A DNA stretch of 64,000 nt from positions 1,302,001 to 1,366,000 of the forward strand of contig NZ_JADBEM010000001.1 in assembly GCF_014873875.1 (NCBI RefSeq). Reading direction: 5' to 3'. This DNA is from Actinopolymorpha pittospori. GTDB taxonomy: Bacteria; Actinomycetota; Actinomycetes; Propionibacteriales; Actinopolymorphaceae. The notes below the pieces were generated by a model. It was given only the letters and a program-made list of their open reading frames with translations, was not told where the DNA came from and did not search any database. Below, one piece after another: positions 43,622 through 50,848 of the stretch (position 1 is its first letter; every line of letters starts with the position of its first letter). Made by a program: the position numbers and the translations under genes.

Positions 43622-44455
43622 ATGAGTGACTCCCGAGCCGACCTCGCGGCGGCGCCGCCCGACTCCTCGGGCGGCCCGTTCGCGGGCGCCACGGCCGCAC
43701 TGCTGGACTGGCTCGCCCGGGTCAGCGACGTACCGGTCGTCCTCGGACCACCGGTCGACGACCTTCCCGAAGACCCGGAGCAGGATGCGTCGAAACCCTC
43801 ACCGGGCAAGCCGGGCAAGCCCTCCACCTCGATGCCCGTGCGCCTGCACGTGTGGCCGCTTGAGTTCCTGCGCGAACCGGAGCTACGCAACGTCCGGCAG
43901 CGGGAGCCGTTCCGGTTCCGGGTGCGCTACCTGCTCACCGTCGCCGGCACCCACGACATCGCGCCCGTCCTCGACCCGGTGCTGGTGGCCGCCGTGACGG
44001 CACGCGAGGTCACCCTGGTGCTCAACCCGCCGCAACCCGCGCAGTGGCAGGCCCTGCGGGCCCGGCAACGCGCGGCACTCGTCCTCGACGTGGCGGCCCA
44101 GGTGGCGCGCACCCTGCCCGAGGCGCCGATGGTCCGTTCCCAGCTTCGGATCCGCGACGTTCCCCTCCGTCAGCTGCGGGGACAGGTTCTCGGCCCCGAC
44201 GACGTACCGCTGCCCGGTGTGGAGGTCGAGGAGCTCACGACCGGCAAGCGGACGCGGACCCGTACCGACGGCACCTTCACGATCAGCGCCGTCCCCGCCA
44301 CGACCAGCTCCAGGCTTCGCCTCACCGTCAAGGGCCGGCAGCTGCTGGTGGAGGCGACGGGACCGACCGACCACGACGCCGGCCAGGTCCCCGGCACCGA
44401 CGCGGCCGCCGACGGCGACCTGTTGGTCATCCACTGCGATCTCGAGGAGCTCTGA
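43622..44455 (+). CDS. Pvc16/DUF4255-like CIS cap protein
   Basis: 277-aa protein. Residues about 15-175 match the Pvc16_N (DUF4255) pattern found in extracellular CIS: VRLHVWPLEFLREPELRNVR, then FRFRVRYLLTVAGTHD. The C-terminal part (about 185-275) is a carboxypeptidase-regulatory-like beta domain (LRGQVLGPDDVPLPGVEVEE). In Afp/PVC the gp16 protein terminates the tube and sheath. It is directly followed by the sheath gene (2 bp after the stop). The C-terminal domain is an addition relative to classical gp16. Assignment is by domain pattern, not by alignment. Confidence 0.75.
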   Translation: MSDSRADLAAAPPDSSGGPFAGATAALLDWLARVSDVPVVLGPPVDDLPEDPEQDASKPSPGKPGKPSTSMPVRLHVWPLEFLREPELRNVRQREPFRFRVRYLLTVAGTHDIAPVLDPVLVAAVTAREVTLVLNPPQPAQWQALRARQRAALVLDVAAQVARTLPEAPMVRSQLRIRDVPLRQLRGQVLGPDDVPLPGVEVEELTTGKRTRTRTDGTFTISAVPATTSSRLRLTVKGRQLLVEATGPTDHDAGQVPGTDAAADGDLLVIHCDLEEL

Positions 44456-44457
44456 TC

Positions 44458-45732
44458 ATGCCCTTCTACGCCGCGCCTGGCGTCTACGTCCAGGAGGTAC
44501 CCCGAGGTGTCCGCCCGATCGGCACCGTCGGTACCAGCACGGCCGCCTTCGTCGGGCTGGCACAGAACCGCAACGCCGGTCGGGGCCGCGCCGTACCGGT
44601 GAACAACTGGACGGAGTTCGCCTCCACCTTCCTGGACCAGGACGACGACGCCCCGAGCACCCCGCTGGTCCGGGCCGTCTACGGCTTCTTCGCCAACGGT
44701 GGTGGCCGCTGCTACGTCGTGAACCTCGGCGAGAGCGAGCCGATCGCCGGTGGTGCCCGCGGCCGGTCCGGACTGCAACTGCTGGAACCGATCGACGAGA
44801 TCGCGATCGTGGCGGCGCCCGGCTACACCGACGCCCTGTCCTACGAGAGCCTGCTCAGCCACTGCGAACGGCTCGGTGACCGGGTCGCGATCCTCGACGC
44901 GCCGGCCCAGGTCAACAACGTCGAACGCCTCACCAGGGTCATCGGCTCCGATGCTCCATCTCCGTCCCCGTCCCCGACGGGCACGGGCACGGGCAAGCCG
45001 GACGAGCATGCCACGACCGCGAAGCCCCCGACCAACCCCGGCGACCCGGACGAGGACGACACCTCCGCGCTTCGGCCCCGGGAGTCCGACCACGGCACGT
45101 TGTACTTCCCATGGCTGCTGGCCTACGACCCGGTCACCGGCACCACCACCCCCACCGCGCCCAGCGGCCACGTCGCCGGCGTGTGGGCCCGCACCGACGC
45201 CCAGCGTGGCGTGCACAAGGCCCCGGCGAACGAGCCACTGGCCGGAGGCGTCGTCGACCTCACCTACCAGGTCACCCGCCAGGAGCAGGAGCTGCTCAAC
45301 CCCAGGGGCGTGAACTGCATCCGAGGGTTCGCCGACGCCGGGATCCGGATCTGGGGCGCGCGCACCCTCGCCGCCGAGGCGAGCGAGTGGCGCTACCTCA
45401 ACGTCCGCCGTACCTGCAACATGCTCAAGGAGTCCATCGAGGAAGGCACCCGATGGATCGTCTTCGAACCCAACGACCACTCCCTGTGGACGTCGATCCG
45501 CTGCGAGATCAACGCGTTCCTCACCCGCGTCTGGCGCGACGGCGCGCTGTTCGGGCGGACACCGAACGAGGCCTTCTTCGTCAAGTGCGACGAGGAGACC
45601 AACCCACCCGAGGTACGCGACGCGGGACAGGTCGTCGCCCTGATCGGTGTCGCACCGGTCAAGCCGGCGGAGTTCGTGGTCTTCAAGCTCAGCCAGTCGA
45701 TGGACGTCGCCGAGTCGAACGTAGGAGCCTGA
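44458..45732 (+). CDS. Contractile sheath protein (phage tail sheath family)
   Basis: 424-aa protein starting MPFYAAPGVYVQEVPRGVRP, the typical first beta-strand of tail-sheath proteins. The C-terminal sheath domain is conserved: GVNCIRGFADAGIRIWGART, then YLNVRRTCNMLKESIEEGTR, then FEPNDHSLWTSIRCEINAFL. It forms the contracting outer sheath around the tube. A low-complexity loop lies at about residues 164-210 (SDAPSPSPSPTGTGTGKPDE and onward), an insertion likely exposed on the outside. Only one sheath gene is present, whereas Afp/PVC use three. It is the core evidence for a CIS here. Confidence 0.95.
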   Translation: MPFYAAPGVYVQEVPRGVRPIGTVGTSTAAFVGLAQNRNAGRGRAVPVNNWTEFASTFLDQDDDAPSTPLVRAVYGFFANGGGRCYVVNLGESEPIAGGARGRSGLQLLEPIDEIAIVAAPGYTDALSYESLLSHCERLGDRVAILDAPAQVNNVERLTRVIGSDAPSPSPSPTGTGTGKPDEHATTAKPPTNPGDPDEDDTSALRPRESDHGTLYFPWLLAYDPVTGTTTPTAPSGHVAGVWARTDAQRGVHKAPANEPLAGGVVDLTYQVTRQEQELLNPRGVNCIRGFADAGIRIWGARTLAAEASEWRYLNVRRTCNMLKESIEEGTRWIVFEPNDHSLWTSIRCEINAFLTRVWRDGALFGRTPNEAFFVKCDEETNPPEVRDAGQVVALIGVAPVKPAEFVVFKLSQSMDVAESNVGA

Positions 45733-45733
45733 C

Positions 45734-46228
45734 ATGCCGGAGAGCACAGCCCGCCCCGCCGCGGCGCCGGGCACGACCGTCGATCCCTACCGGGACTACA
45801 ACTTCAAGCTCGTCATCGACGGTGTGACCGAGGGGCACTTCACCCAGGTCGCGGAGCTGCGGGCCCGCGTCGAACGCCTGTCCTACCGCGAGGCCGGCAA
45901 CAACGCCGTCGTCCGGGCCATCCCCGGCAAGGTGACCTACGGCCCGGTCGTCCTGCGCTACGGCCTCACCTCCTCCCGCGCCATGTGGGACTGGCTGATG
46001 TCGGCGGTCGACAGCCGGAACTTCCGGCGCAGCGTCTACATCGTCGTGCTCGACCCGTCCGGGTCGCAGGAGGTCATGCGCTGGCACCTGCTCAACGCGT
46101 GGCCGGAGCAGTGGGAGGCCCCGGCGCTGGACGCGTTGAGCGGCGGGATCGCCATCGAGACGCTCGTCCTCGCCCACGACGGCATCGTCCGGGAAGAAGG
46201 TGGCGGCGGTGCCACAGCTGCTCCGTAG
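45734..46228 (+). CDS. Inner tube protein (gp19-like)
   Basis: 164-aa phage tail tube family (T4 gp19/Afp1). After a short disordered N-terminus it reads DPYRDYNFKLVIDGVTEGHF then TQVAELRARVERLSYREAGN, as in eCIS tube proteins, with VVLDPSGSQEVMRWHLLNAW near the C-terminus. It assembles the hollow inner tube that is pushed out on contraction. It overlaps the next gene by 20 bp. Only one tube gene of this type is present. Confidence 0.93.
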   Translation: MPESTARPAAAPGTTVDPYRDYNFKLVIDGVTEGHFTQVAELRARVERLSYREAGNNAVVRAIPGKVTYGPVVLRYGLTSSRAMWDWLMSAVDSRNFRRSVYIVVLDPSGSQEVMRWHLLNAWPEQWEAPALDALSGGIAIETLVLAHDGIVREEGGGGATAAP

Positions 46229-47372
46229 CCTGCTCGCCAGCTGGCTGCACGTTCTGGCCGGCCGGGCCACCCGGCTGGAGGAGACGCTCGTGATGCGGGC
46301 GCAAGCCGCGGTTGCGTTCGACGACTCCGGCCGCCCCACGCGGGGCGGTCGGGCAACGCCCGGCCAGGCGGAGGATGGCCGGGCGTTGGATGGCCGGACG
46401 TTGGATGGCGCGCGGAACAGCCACACTGCAACCGAACGCGGACCGGACGACGGACCGGACGACGGGCCGGGCCGTGGAACGGGCGACGGGCCGGGGATCG
46501 ACGACGACGAGTTCGCCGGGCCGCCGCCGCGGCACTGGCTGGCACAGGTACGCGGGAACCCACCCGCCCACTGGCCCGGCACCGAGTCGCCTGCACCGGC
46601 ACCGGCCGAACCATCGGTCGACCCGGCCGGCGCCGTCGCGCCGCGCCGTCGGAGCGGATGGGACCGACCACGCAAGGCCTGGGCGGAGCTCACCCGGCGG
46701 GCGAAAGGTGCCCTTGACGGCTGGCAGCGGGCGGGCGACGCCGAGGGCAAGCCGACCTTGCCAGCTTCGCCGACCGAGGTTCGACGGCCGGAGGCCGACC
46801 CCACCGCCGACGCTGCGAGGACCGACCCACCGGCGGCAGACCGAGCGGAGACACCACAGACACGGGATTCCCACCGACCGAGCCAGGGACGTCCGGCGGA
46901 CTCGGCGCTGCCGAACGTGCCGGCTGCCGACTCCGACCAGAAGCCGGCACACCCGCCGGTCGAACCGCCGCCGGACGCAGACGGCCCGTCCGCACAGGCG
47001 AAGTGGACGCCATCGCCCTGGGACAGGCGCGCGGGCGGGCGCGCACACGTGGACGTCCCGACCCAACGGAAACCCGCCGACCCGCCGCACCCCCACCACG
47101 ACCAACCACGCCACGACGCACCGCCGCACGACCGGCCACCCCACGACCCGCCACCTCACGACAGGCGCCCGCCCACGCACCCGCGCGCACCCGGCTGGTT
47201 CTGGATCCCGACCGGACCGGACCCCCGTGTCCCCACCGACGATGCGAACCCGCCCGCGACCGACCCGTGGCCCGCGCTGCCCGATGACGAGCCGCTGTGG
47301 ATCCCGCCGGACACGGCGTTCTCCGACTCCGACCAGCTGCGGCGTCTCGACGACGAACAGCGGGGTTCGTGA
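46209..47372 (+). CDS. Pro/Asp/His-rich disordered protein of the CIS locus
   Basis: 387-aa protein with no recognised domain. The start is GTG at 46209 (MPQLLRSLLASWLHVLAGRA), with a GAAGGTGG site 7 bases upstream; it overlaps the tube gene by 20 bp. Residues 1-25 form a helix, then Gly/Asp-, Pro- and Ala-rich text with repeated units such as GPDDGPDDGP near residue 78 and PHDRPPHDPPPHDRRP near 305. The C-terminus again becomes ordered and has Trp motifs (GWFWIPTGPD, EPLWIPPD). In gene position it stands between tube and Pvc7-like protein, where no known Afp/PVC gene has this character. It might be a scaffold, a length-setting protein, or a cargo linker; sequence cannot tell which. Confidence 0.7.
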   Translation: MPQLLRSLLASWLHVLAGRATRLEETLVMRAQAAVAFDDSGRPTRGGRATPGQAEDGRALDGRTLDGARNSHTATERGPDDGPDDGPGRGTGDGPGIDDDEFAGPPPRHWLAQVRGNPPAHWPGTESPAPAPAEPSVDPAGAVAPRRRSGWDRPRKAWAELTRRAKGALDGWQRAGDAEGKPTLPASPTEVRRPEADPTADAARTDPPAADRAETPQTRDSHRPSQGRPADSALPNVPAADSDQKPAHPPVEPPPDADGPSAQAKWTPSPWDRRAGGRAHVDVPTQRKPADPPHPHHDQPRHDAPPHDRPPHDPPPHDRRPPTHPRAPGWFWIPTGPDPRVPTDDANPPATDPWPALPDDEPLWIPPDTAFSDSDQLRRLDDEQRGS

Positions 47373-48247
47373 TGGAGCGGGTGGCGTTCCTGGTGGAGGA
47401 GACCGGGGAGCGGATCGACTGCCTGCTCAACCCGGAGACGTTCGAGGTGAGCCGCCTCGCGGGAGTGCGCACTCGGGGCACGGCGCGCGGGCAGCTGATC
47501 GGTGCCGGGCTCGCCGACGACCCGTTGCAGTTCACCGGCGGCGGCCGCACCGAGATCCGCCTCGATCTGCTCTTCGACGTGGACTTCGTGGAGGGCAAGG
47601 TCGTCCCGAGCGACGTCCGTACCCTCACCCGGCGGCTGTGGCTGCTGGCGGAGAACTCCGCGGAGGAACGCGGATCGGTCCGCCCTCCACTCGTGCGGCT
47701 GGTCTGGGGCAAGACGTGGAACATCCCCGGCGTCGTCACCTCGGTGGCCGAACGGTTCGACTCCTTCGACGGTGACGGCAGTCCACGGCGGTCCTGGCTA
47801 CGGATGAAGCTGGTCCGCGTCGCGGAGAGCGCGGCCGAGGCCCGAGCGAGCTTCGAGGAGGAACTCGCCCGCGCGAACGCGGCCGCCGCGCCCGGCGTCA
47901 GCCCGGGCCAGCCGAACCTCGACGCGGGCTCGGCCGTCCGGGCGGTCGGCGACGGTTCGGGCGATGCCGACAACACCGGCGTCCGGTTCGACCTGCTCGC
48001 CAACGACGGCCTGGGCAGCCCGTTCCGGTGGCGGCTGCTGGCCCGGCACAACGGCATCGCCAACCCGTGGGCCGTCCAGCCCGGCACCGTCCTCGCCGTC
48101 CCACCCGCGAACGCCACGACCGCGGCCACCACCCCAGCCACCGGCGCCCCCGCCACCACGAGCACGAGCACCACGACCGGCACGACCAGCACGACCGGCA
48201 CCGCCGTCACGACGTCGACCGGTACGACCGCGACAGGAGGGTTGTGA
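47372..48247 (+). CDS. CIS tube-initiator protein with LysM-like domain (Pvc7/Afp7-like)
   Basis: 291-aa protein. The N-terminal CIS_tube domain covers about residues 1-155 (AFLVEETGERIDCLLNPETF; then FTGGGRTEIRLDLLFDVDFV). The LysM-like domain at about 205-248 reads RFDLLANDGLGSPFRWRLLA, then RHNGIANPWAVQPGTVLAVP. The tail is Thr-rich (about 40 residues of T/S/G/A). This is the arrangement of Afp7/Pvc7, which joins tube to spike. It overlaps the preceding and following genes (TGATG in both cases), which makes one translationally coupled unit. Confidence 0.87.
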   Translation: MERVAFLVEETGERIDCLLNPETFEVSRLAGVRTRGTARGQLIGAGLADDPLQFTGGGRTEIRLDLLFDVDFVEGKVVPSDVRTLTRRLWLLAENSAEERGSVRPPLVRLVWGKTWNIPGVVTSVAERFDSFDGDGSPRRSWLRMKLVRVAESAAEARASFEEELARANAAAAPGVSPGQPNLDAGSAVRAVGDGSGDADNTGVRFDLLANDGLGSPFRWRLLARHNGIANPWAVQPGTVLAVPPANATTAATTPATGAPATTSTSTTTGTTSTTGTAVTTSTGTTATGGL

Positions 48248-49920
48248 TGACCGCGATCGACACGCGCGGCCCGGCCGCCACCGGCCCGCGGGCAGGGACC
48301 ATCCCCCGCGTGGACGTCCGCGTCGACGGCACACCCATCGCCGAGGAACTGCTCCGCCGGCTCGTCAGTGTCCGGATCGCGCACCAGCTGTCGAGGCCGA
48401 CGCAGTGCGAGCTCGCGTTCGCGACCTGGCGCGGCACCGCCGCCGAGTACGACGCCATCGCGCTCGGCGCGCGGATCGACGTCGCGGTGGCCGGCCCCAA
48501 CCCCACGACCGTCCCCGGCTTCGACGGCGAGGTGACCGCCCTCGACGTGGTGTATGGACCGGGCGGCGAGACGCTGCTCCGGGTCCGGGCCTACGACGTG
48601 CTGCACCGGCTGCGGGGACGGCAACAGTTCCGCGTCTTCGACGACCTGACCGTCGCCGACCTCACCCAGGAGCTGACCGGCGACCTCGGGCTCCGCCTGG
48701 TCGCCGAGGATCCCGGGCCGCGGCGGGACCGCATCGTCACCCGCGGCCAGTCCGACCTCGACCTCCTGACCGAGGTGACCGGGCGCGCCGGACGCTACGT
48801 CGTCGTGCACGACGACGAGATCTGTCTCCTCAGCCTCGCCGGGACCGGCGAGCCCGTCCGGCTCGAGCTCGGCACCTCCCTGCTGGAGGCCCACCTCGGC
48901 GTCAACGCCACCGGCGTGCACCACCGCGTCCGCGCCCTCGGCTGGCACGCCCAACGGGCCGAGTTCCTGGACGAACCCGCGACGGCCCCACGCGGCGGCC
49001 CGGACGTCGGCGTCGACCTGACGTCGACCGATACCGCGCCGGAGTGGACCGCCGTCGACCTGACCGGGCGCAACGCCGACGAACTCGCGGCGTTCGCCCA
49101 ATCCCGACTCGACGCGAGTGCCGGACGCACGGTGACGCTGCGCGGTGTGGCCGAGGGGGACACATCGCTACGCGCCGGCACTCGCGTCGACGTCGCTGGC
49201 GTCGCCGCCTCGCTCCAGGGCACCTACGTGCTCACCGAGGCGATCCACACCGTCGACGCCACCGGGTTCCGTACGACGATCTCGACCGAACCACCCGCAT
49301 CCACCCCGGCCACCGCTCCTGCAACGGCCGGGGCGGCCGGGCCCGGCGGGTCCTCGGTCACGCTCGGGCGGGTCAGCGAGGTCGCCGACCCGGACGGGCT
49401 GGGCCGGGTCCGCGTGAGCCTGCCGGCCTACGGCGACGTCGACGCCGGCTGGCTCGCCGTGACCTGCCCGGGCGCCGGACCGGGCAAAGGCCTCGTGGCG
49501 CTGCCCGACGTCGGCGACACCGTGCTCGTCGCGCTGCCGCACGGGGGACCCGCCGACGGGATCGTCATCGGGTCGGTGTTCGGGCAGGTGGCGCCACCCG
49601 ACGCCGGCATCGTCGACGGCGCCGTACGCCGCTGGTCGCTGTCCACCCCGTCCGGCCACTCGATCCTGCTCGACGACGACCAGCGGCGGCTCCGGATCGA
49701 CGACAGCACCGGCAACCTCGTCGAACTCGGACCCGACCTGCTTCGCCTGCACGCCCAGACCGACCTCGTGATCGAGGCGCCCGGCCGCACCCTCACCATC
49801 CGCGCCGCCGCGGTCGACTTCGTCCACGCGCCCGAACCGGAGGCGCCACCAGGCCGCGAGGGTTCCGCCGGGGTCAGGGGGCCCGGCGGAACCCTCGCTG
49901 AACAGGAGGTCCCGGGATGA
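48247..49920 (+). CDS. VgrG/Pvc8-like spike protein
   Basis: 557-aa protein. A phage_GPD-like N-terminal domain covers about residues 20-355 (QLSRPTQCELAFATWRGTAA, TVADLTQELTGDLGLRLVAE). A gp5-type OB-fold (about 375-465) follows, with VTLGRVSEVADPDGLGRVRV and GDTVLVALPHGGPADGIVIG. The C-terminus is a short beta-helix segment (STPSGHSILLDDDQRRLRID). It forms the central spike of the baseplate. The beta-helix is short compared with T6SS VgrG. Overlaps both neighbours. Confidence 0.92.
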   Translation: MTAIDTRGPAATGPRAGTIPRVDVRVDGTPIAEELLRRLVSVRIAHQLSRPTQCELAFATWRGTAAEYDAIALGARIDVAVAGPNPTTVPGFDGEVTALDVVYGPGGETLLRVRAYDVLHRLRGRQQFRVFDDLTVADLTQELTGDLGLRLVAEDPGPRRDRIVTRGQSDLDLLTEVTGRAGRYVVVHDDEICLLSLAGTGEPVRLELGTSLLEAHLGVNATGVHHRVRALGWHAQRAEFLDEPATAPRGGPDVGVDLTSTDTAPEWTAVDLTGRNADELAAFAQSRLDASAGRTVTLRGVAEGDTSLRAGTRVDVAGVAASLQGTYVLTEAIHTVDATGFRTTISTEPPASTPATAPATAGAAGPGGSSVTLGRVSEVADPDGLGRVRVSLPAYGDVDAGWLAVTCPGAGPGKGLVALPDVGDTVLVALPHGGPADGIVIGSVFGQVAPPDAGIVDGAVRRWSLSTPSGHSILLDDDQRRLRIDDSTGNLVELGPDLLRLHAQTDLVIEAPGRTLTIRAAAVDFVHAPEPEAPPGREGSAGVRGPGGTLAEQEVPG

Positions 49921-50282
49921 ACCCAGGACCCAGCCACCCAGACCTCAGGTGGGTGAACGCGCGGGCGGTGATCCGCTGCGGCCACGACGGCACGGTCGCG
50001 ACCCGGCCGTCGCAGGAGTGGGTGCGCGTCGACGGCGTGGCGGTGCTCGTCGTCCACGACCCCGAGGGCCGCGACATCACCGCCTGCCCCAACTACGGGC
50101 CGATGATGAAGCCCTGCGTCACGACCCTCCAGGTCGCCGAGGGCTACAGCGACTGGCTCAGCGTCGACGGGCACCGCGTCGTCCTGGACAACCTCGACGG
50201 GCTGACCGACGGCACCGTCCCGGGCACCGTGCACTACGACGTCCGCGACCCCGGCCAGCCGTTCGTGAGGGCCGACCGATGA
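49917..50282 (+). CDS. PAAR-like spike-tip protein
   Basis: 121-aa small protein with a Cys/His pattern consistent with one zinc site: Cys21 and His23 in IRCGHDG, Cys57 in DITACPNYGP and Cys67 in MMKPCVTT. The order spike, PAAR-like tip, gp25 fits Afp/PVC (gp8, gp10, gp9). The segment NYGPMMKPC is also seen in DUF4280-type PAAR-like proteins. It would sharpen the spike and could carry an effector, but it has no fused toxin domain. Four-base overlaps on both sides. Confidence 0.75.
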   Translation: MNPGPSHPDLRWVNARAVIRCGHDGTVATRPSQEWVRVDGVAVLVVHDPEGRDITACPNYGPMMKPCVTTLQVAEGYSDWLSVDGHRVVLDNLDGLTDGTVPGTVHYDVRDPGQPFVRADR

Positions 50283-50848
50283 GCCCACGTTTCGCCGCCC
50301 CACGCTTCTCCGGCCTCACCGTCGGCGGCCCGGCCTCCACCACCGGTGGGGGCGTCGGCCTCGGCATCACACCCACCGGCGCTTTGGCGATGGTCGACGG
50401 AGACGCCTCGGTCCGCCAGGCGATCCTGCTGCTCCTGTCCACCCGGCCCGGCGAGCGGCTGATGCGCCCGACCTACGGCTCCCACCTGCACCGCCTGATC
50501 TTCGCGCCGAACGACCAGACCACCGCGGGCCTGGCCATCCACTACGTCCGCGAGGCGATCGAACGCTGGGAGCCCCGCGTCCAGATCCTCGCGATCGACG
50601 CGAACGCCGACCCCGACGTGCCCGAACGGCTCACGGTCGAACTGCGCTACCTCATCCGTTCGAGCCTGGCCACCGAGACCGTCCACTACCCGCTCGACCT
50701 CGACCCCGCCATGGGCGGCCACGCACCGACCAGCCCGCACCGCGGCCCGGCCGGCCACCCCGACCTCGCCACGGACCCCGACCCGGAATCGCCCCAGGAC
50801 CACGACACCGCTTCTGGAGGAACCCCAGATGTCCCTGCCGGTCCCTGA
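50279..50848 (+). CDS. gp25/GPW-type baseplate wedge protein
   Basis: 189-aa protein. Core of about residues 25-135: GALAMVDGDASVRQAILLLL then STRPGERLMRPTYGSHLHRL, the classic gp25 motif with EGERxxRPxYG-like pattern. The C-terminal about 45 residues are Pro/Asp/His-rich and disordered. It nucleates sheath assembly at the baseplate. It overlaps the J gene by 20 bp. Confidence 0.9.
   Translation: MSPRFAAPRFSGLTVGGPASTTGGGVGLGITPTGALAMVDGDASVRQAILLLLSTRPGERLMRPTYGSHLHRLIFAPNDQTTAGLAIHYVREAIERWEPRVQILAIDANADPDVPERLTVELRYLIRSSLATETVHYPLDLDPAMGGHAPTSPHRGPAGHPDLATDPDPESPQDHDTASGGTPDVPAGP

Noticed and set aside
46690..49101. 803-codon open frame on the minus strand across the Pro-rich, Pvc7 and VgrG genes
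   Set aside because: The plus-strand genes have clear CIS domains and coupled starts; the opposite frame has only low-complexity Arg/Gly/Val text.
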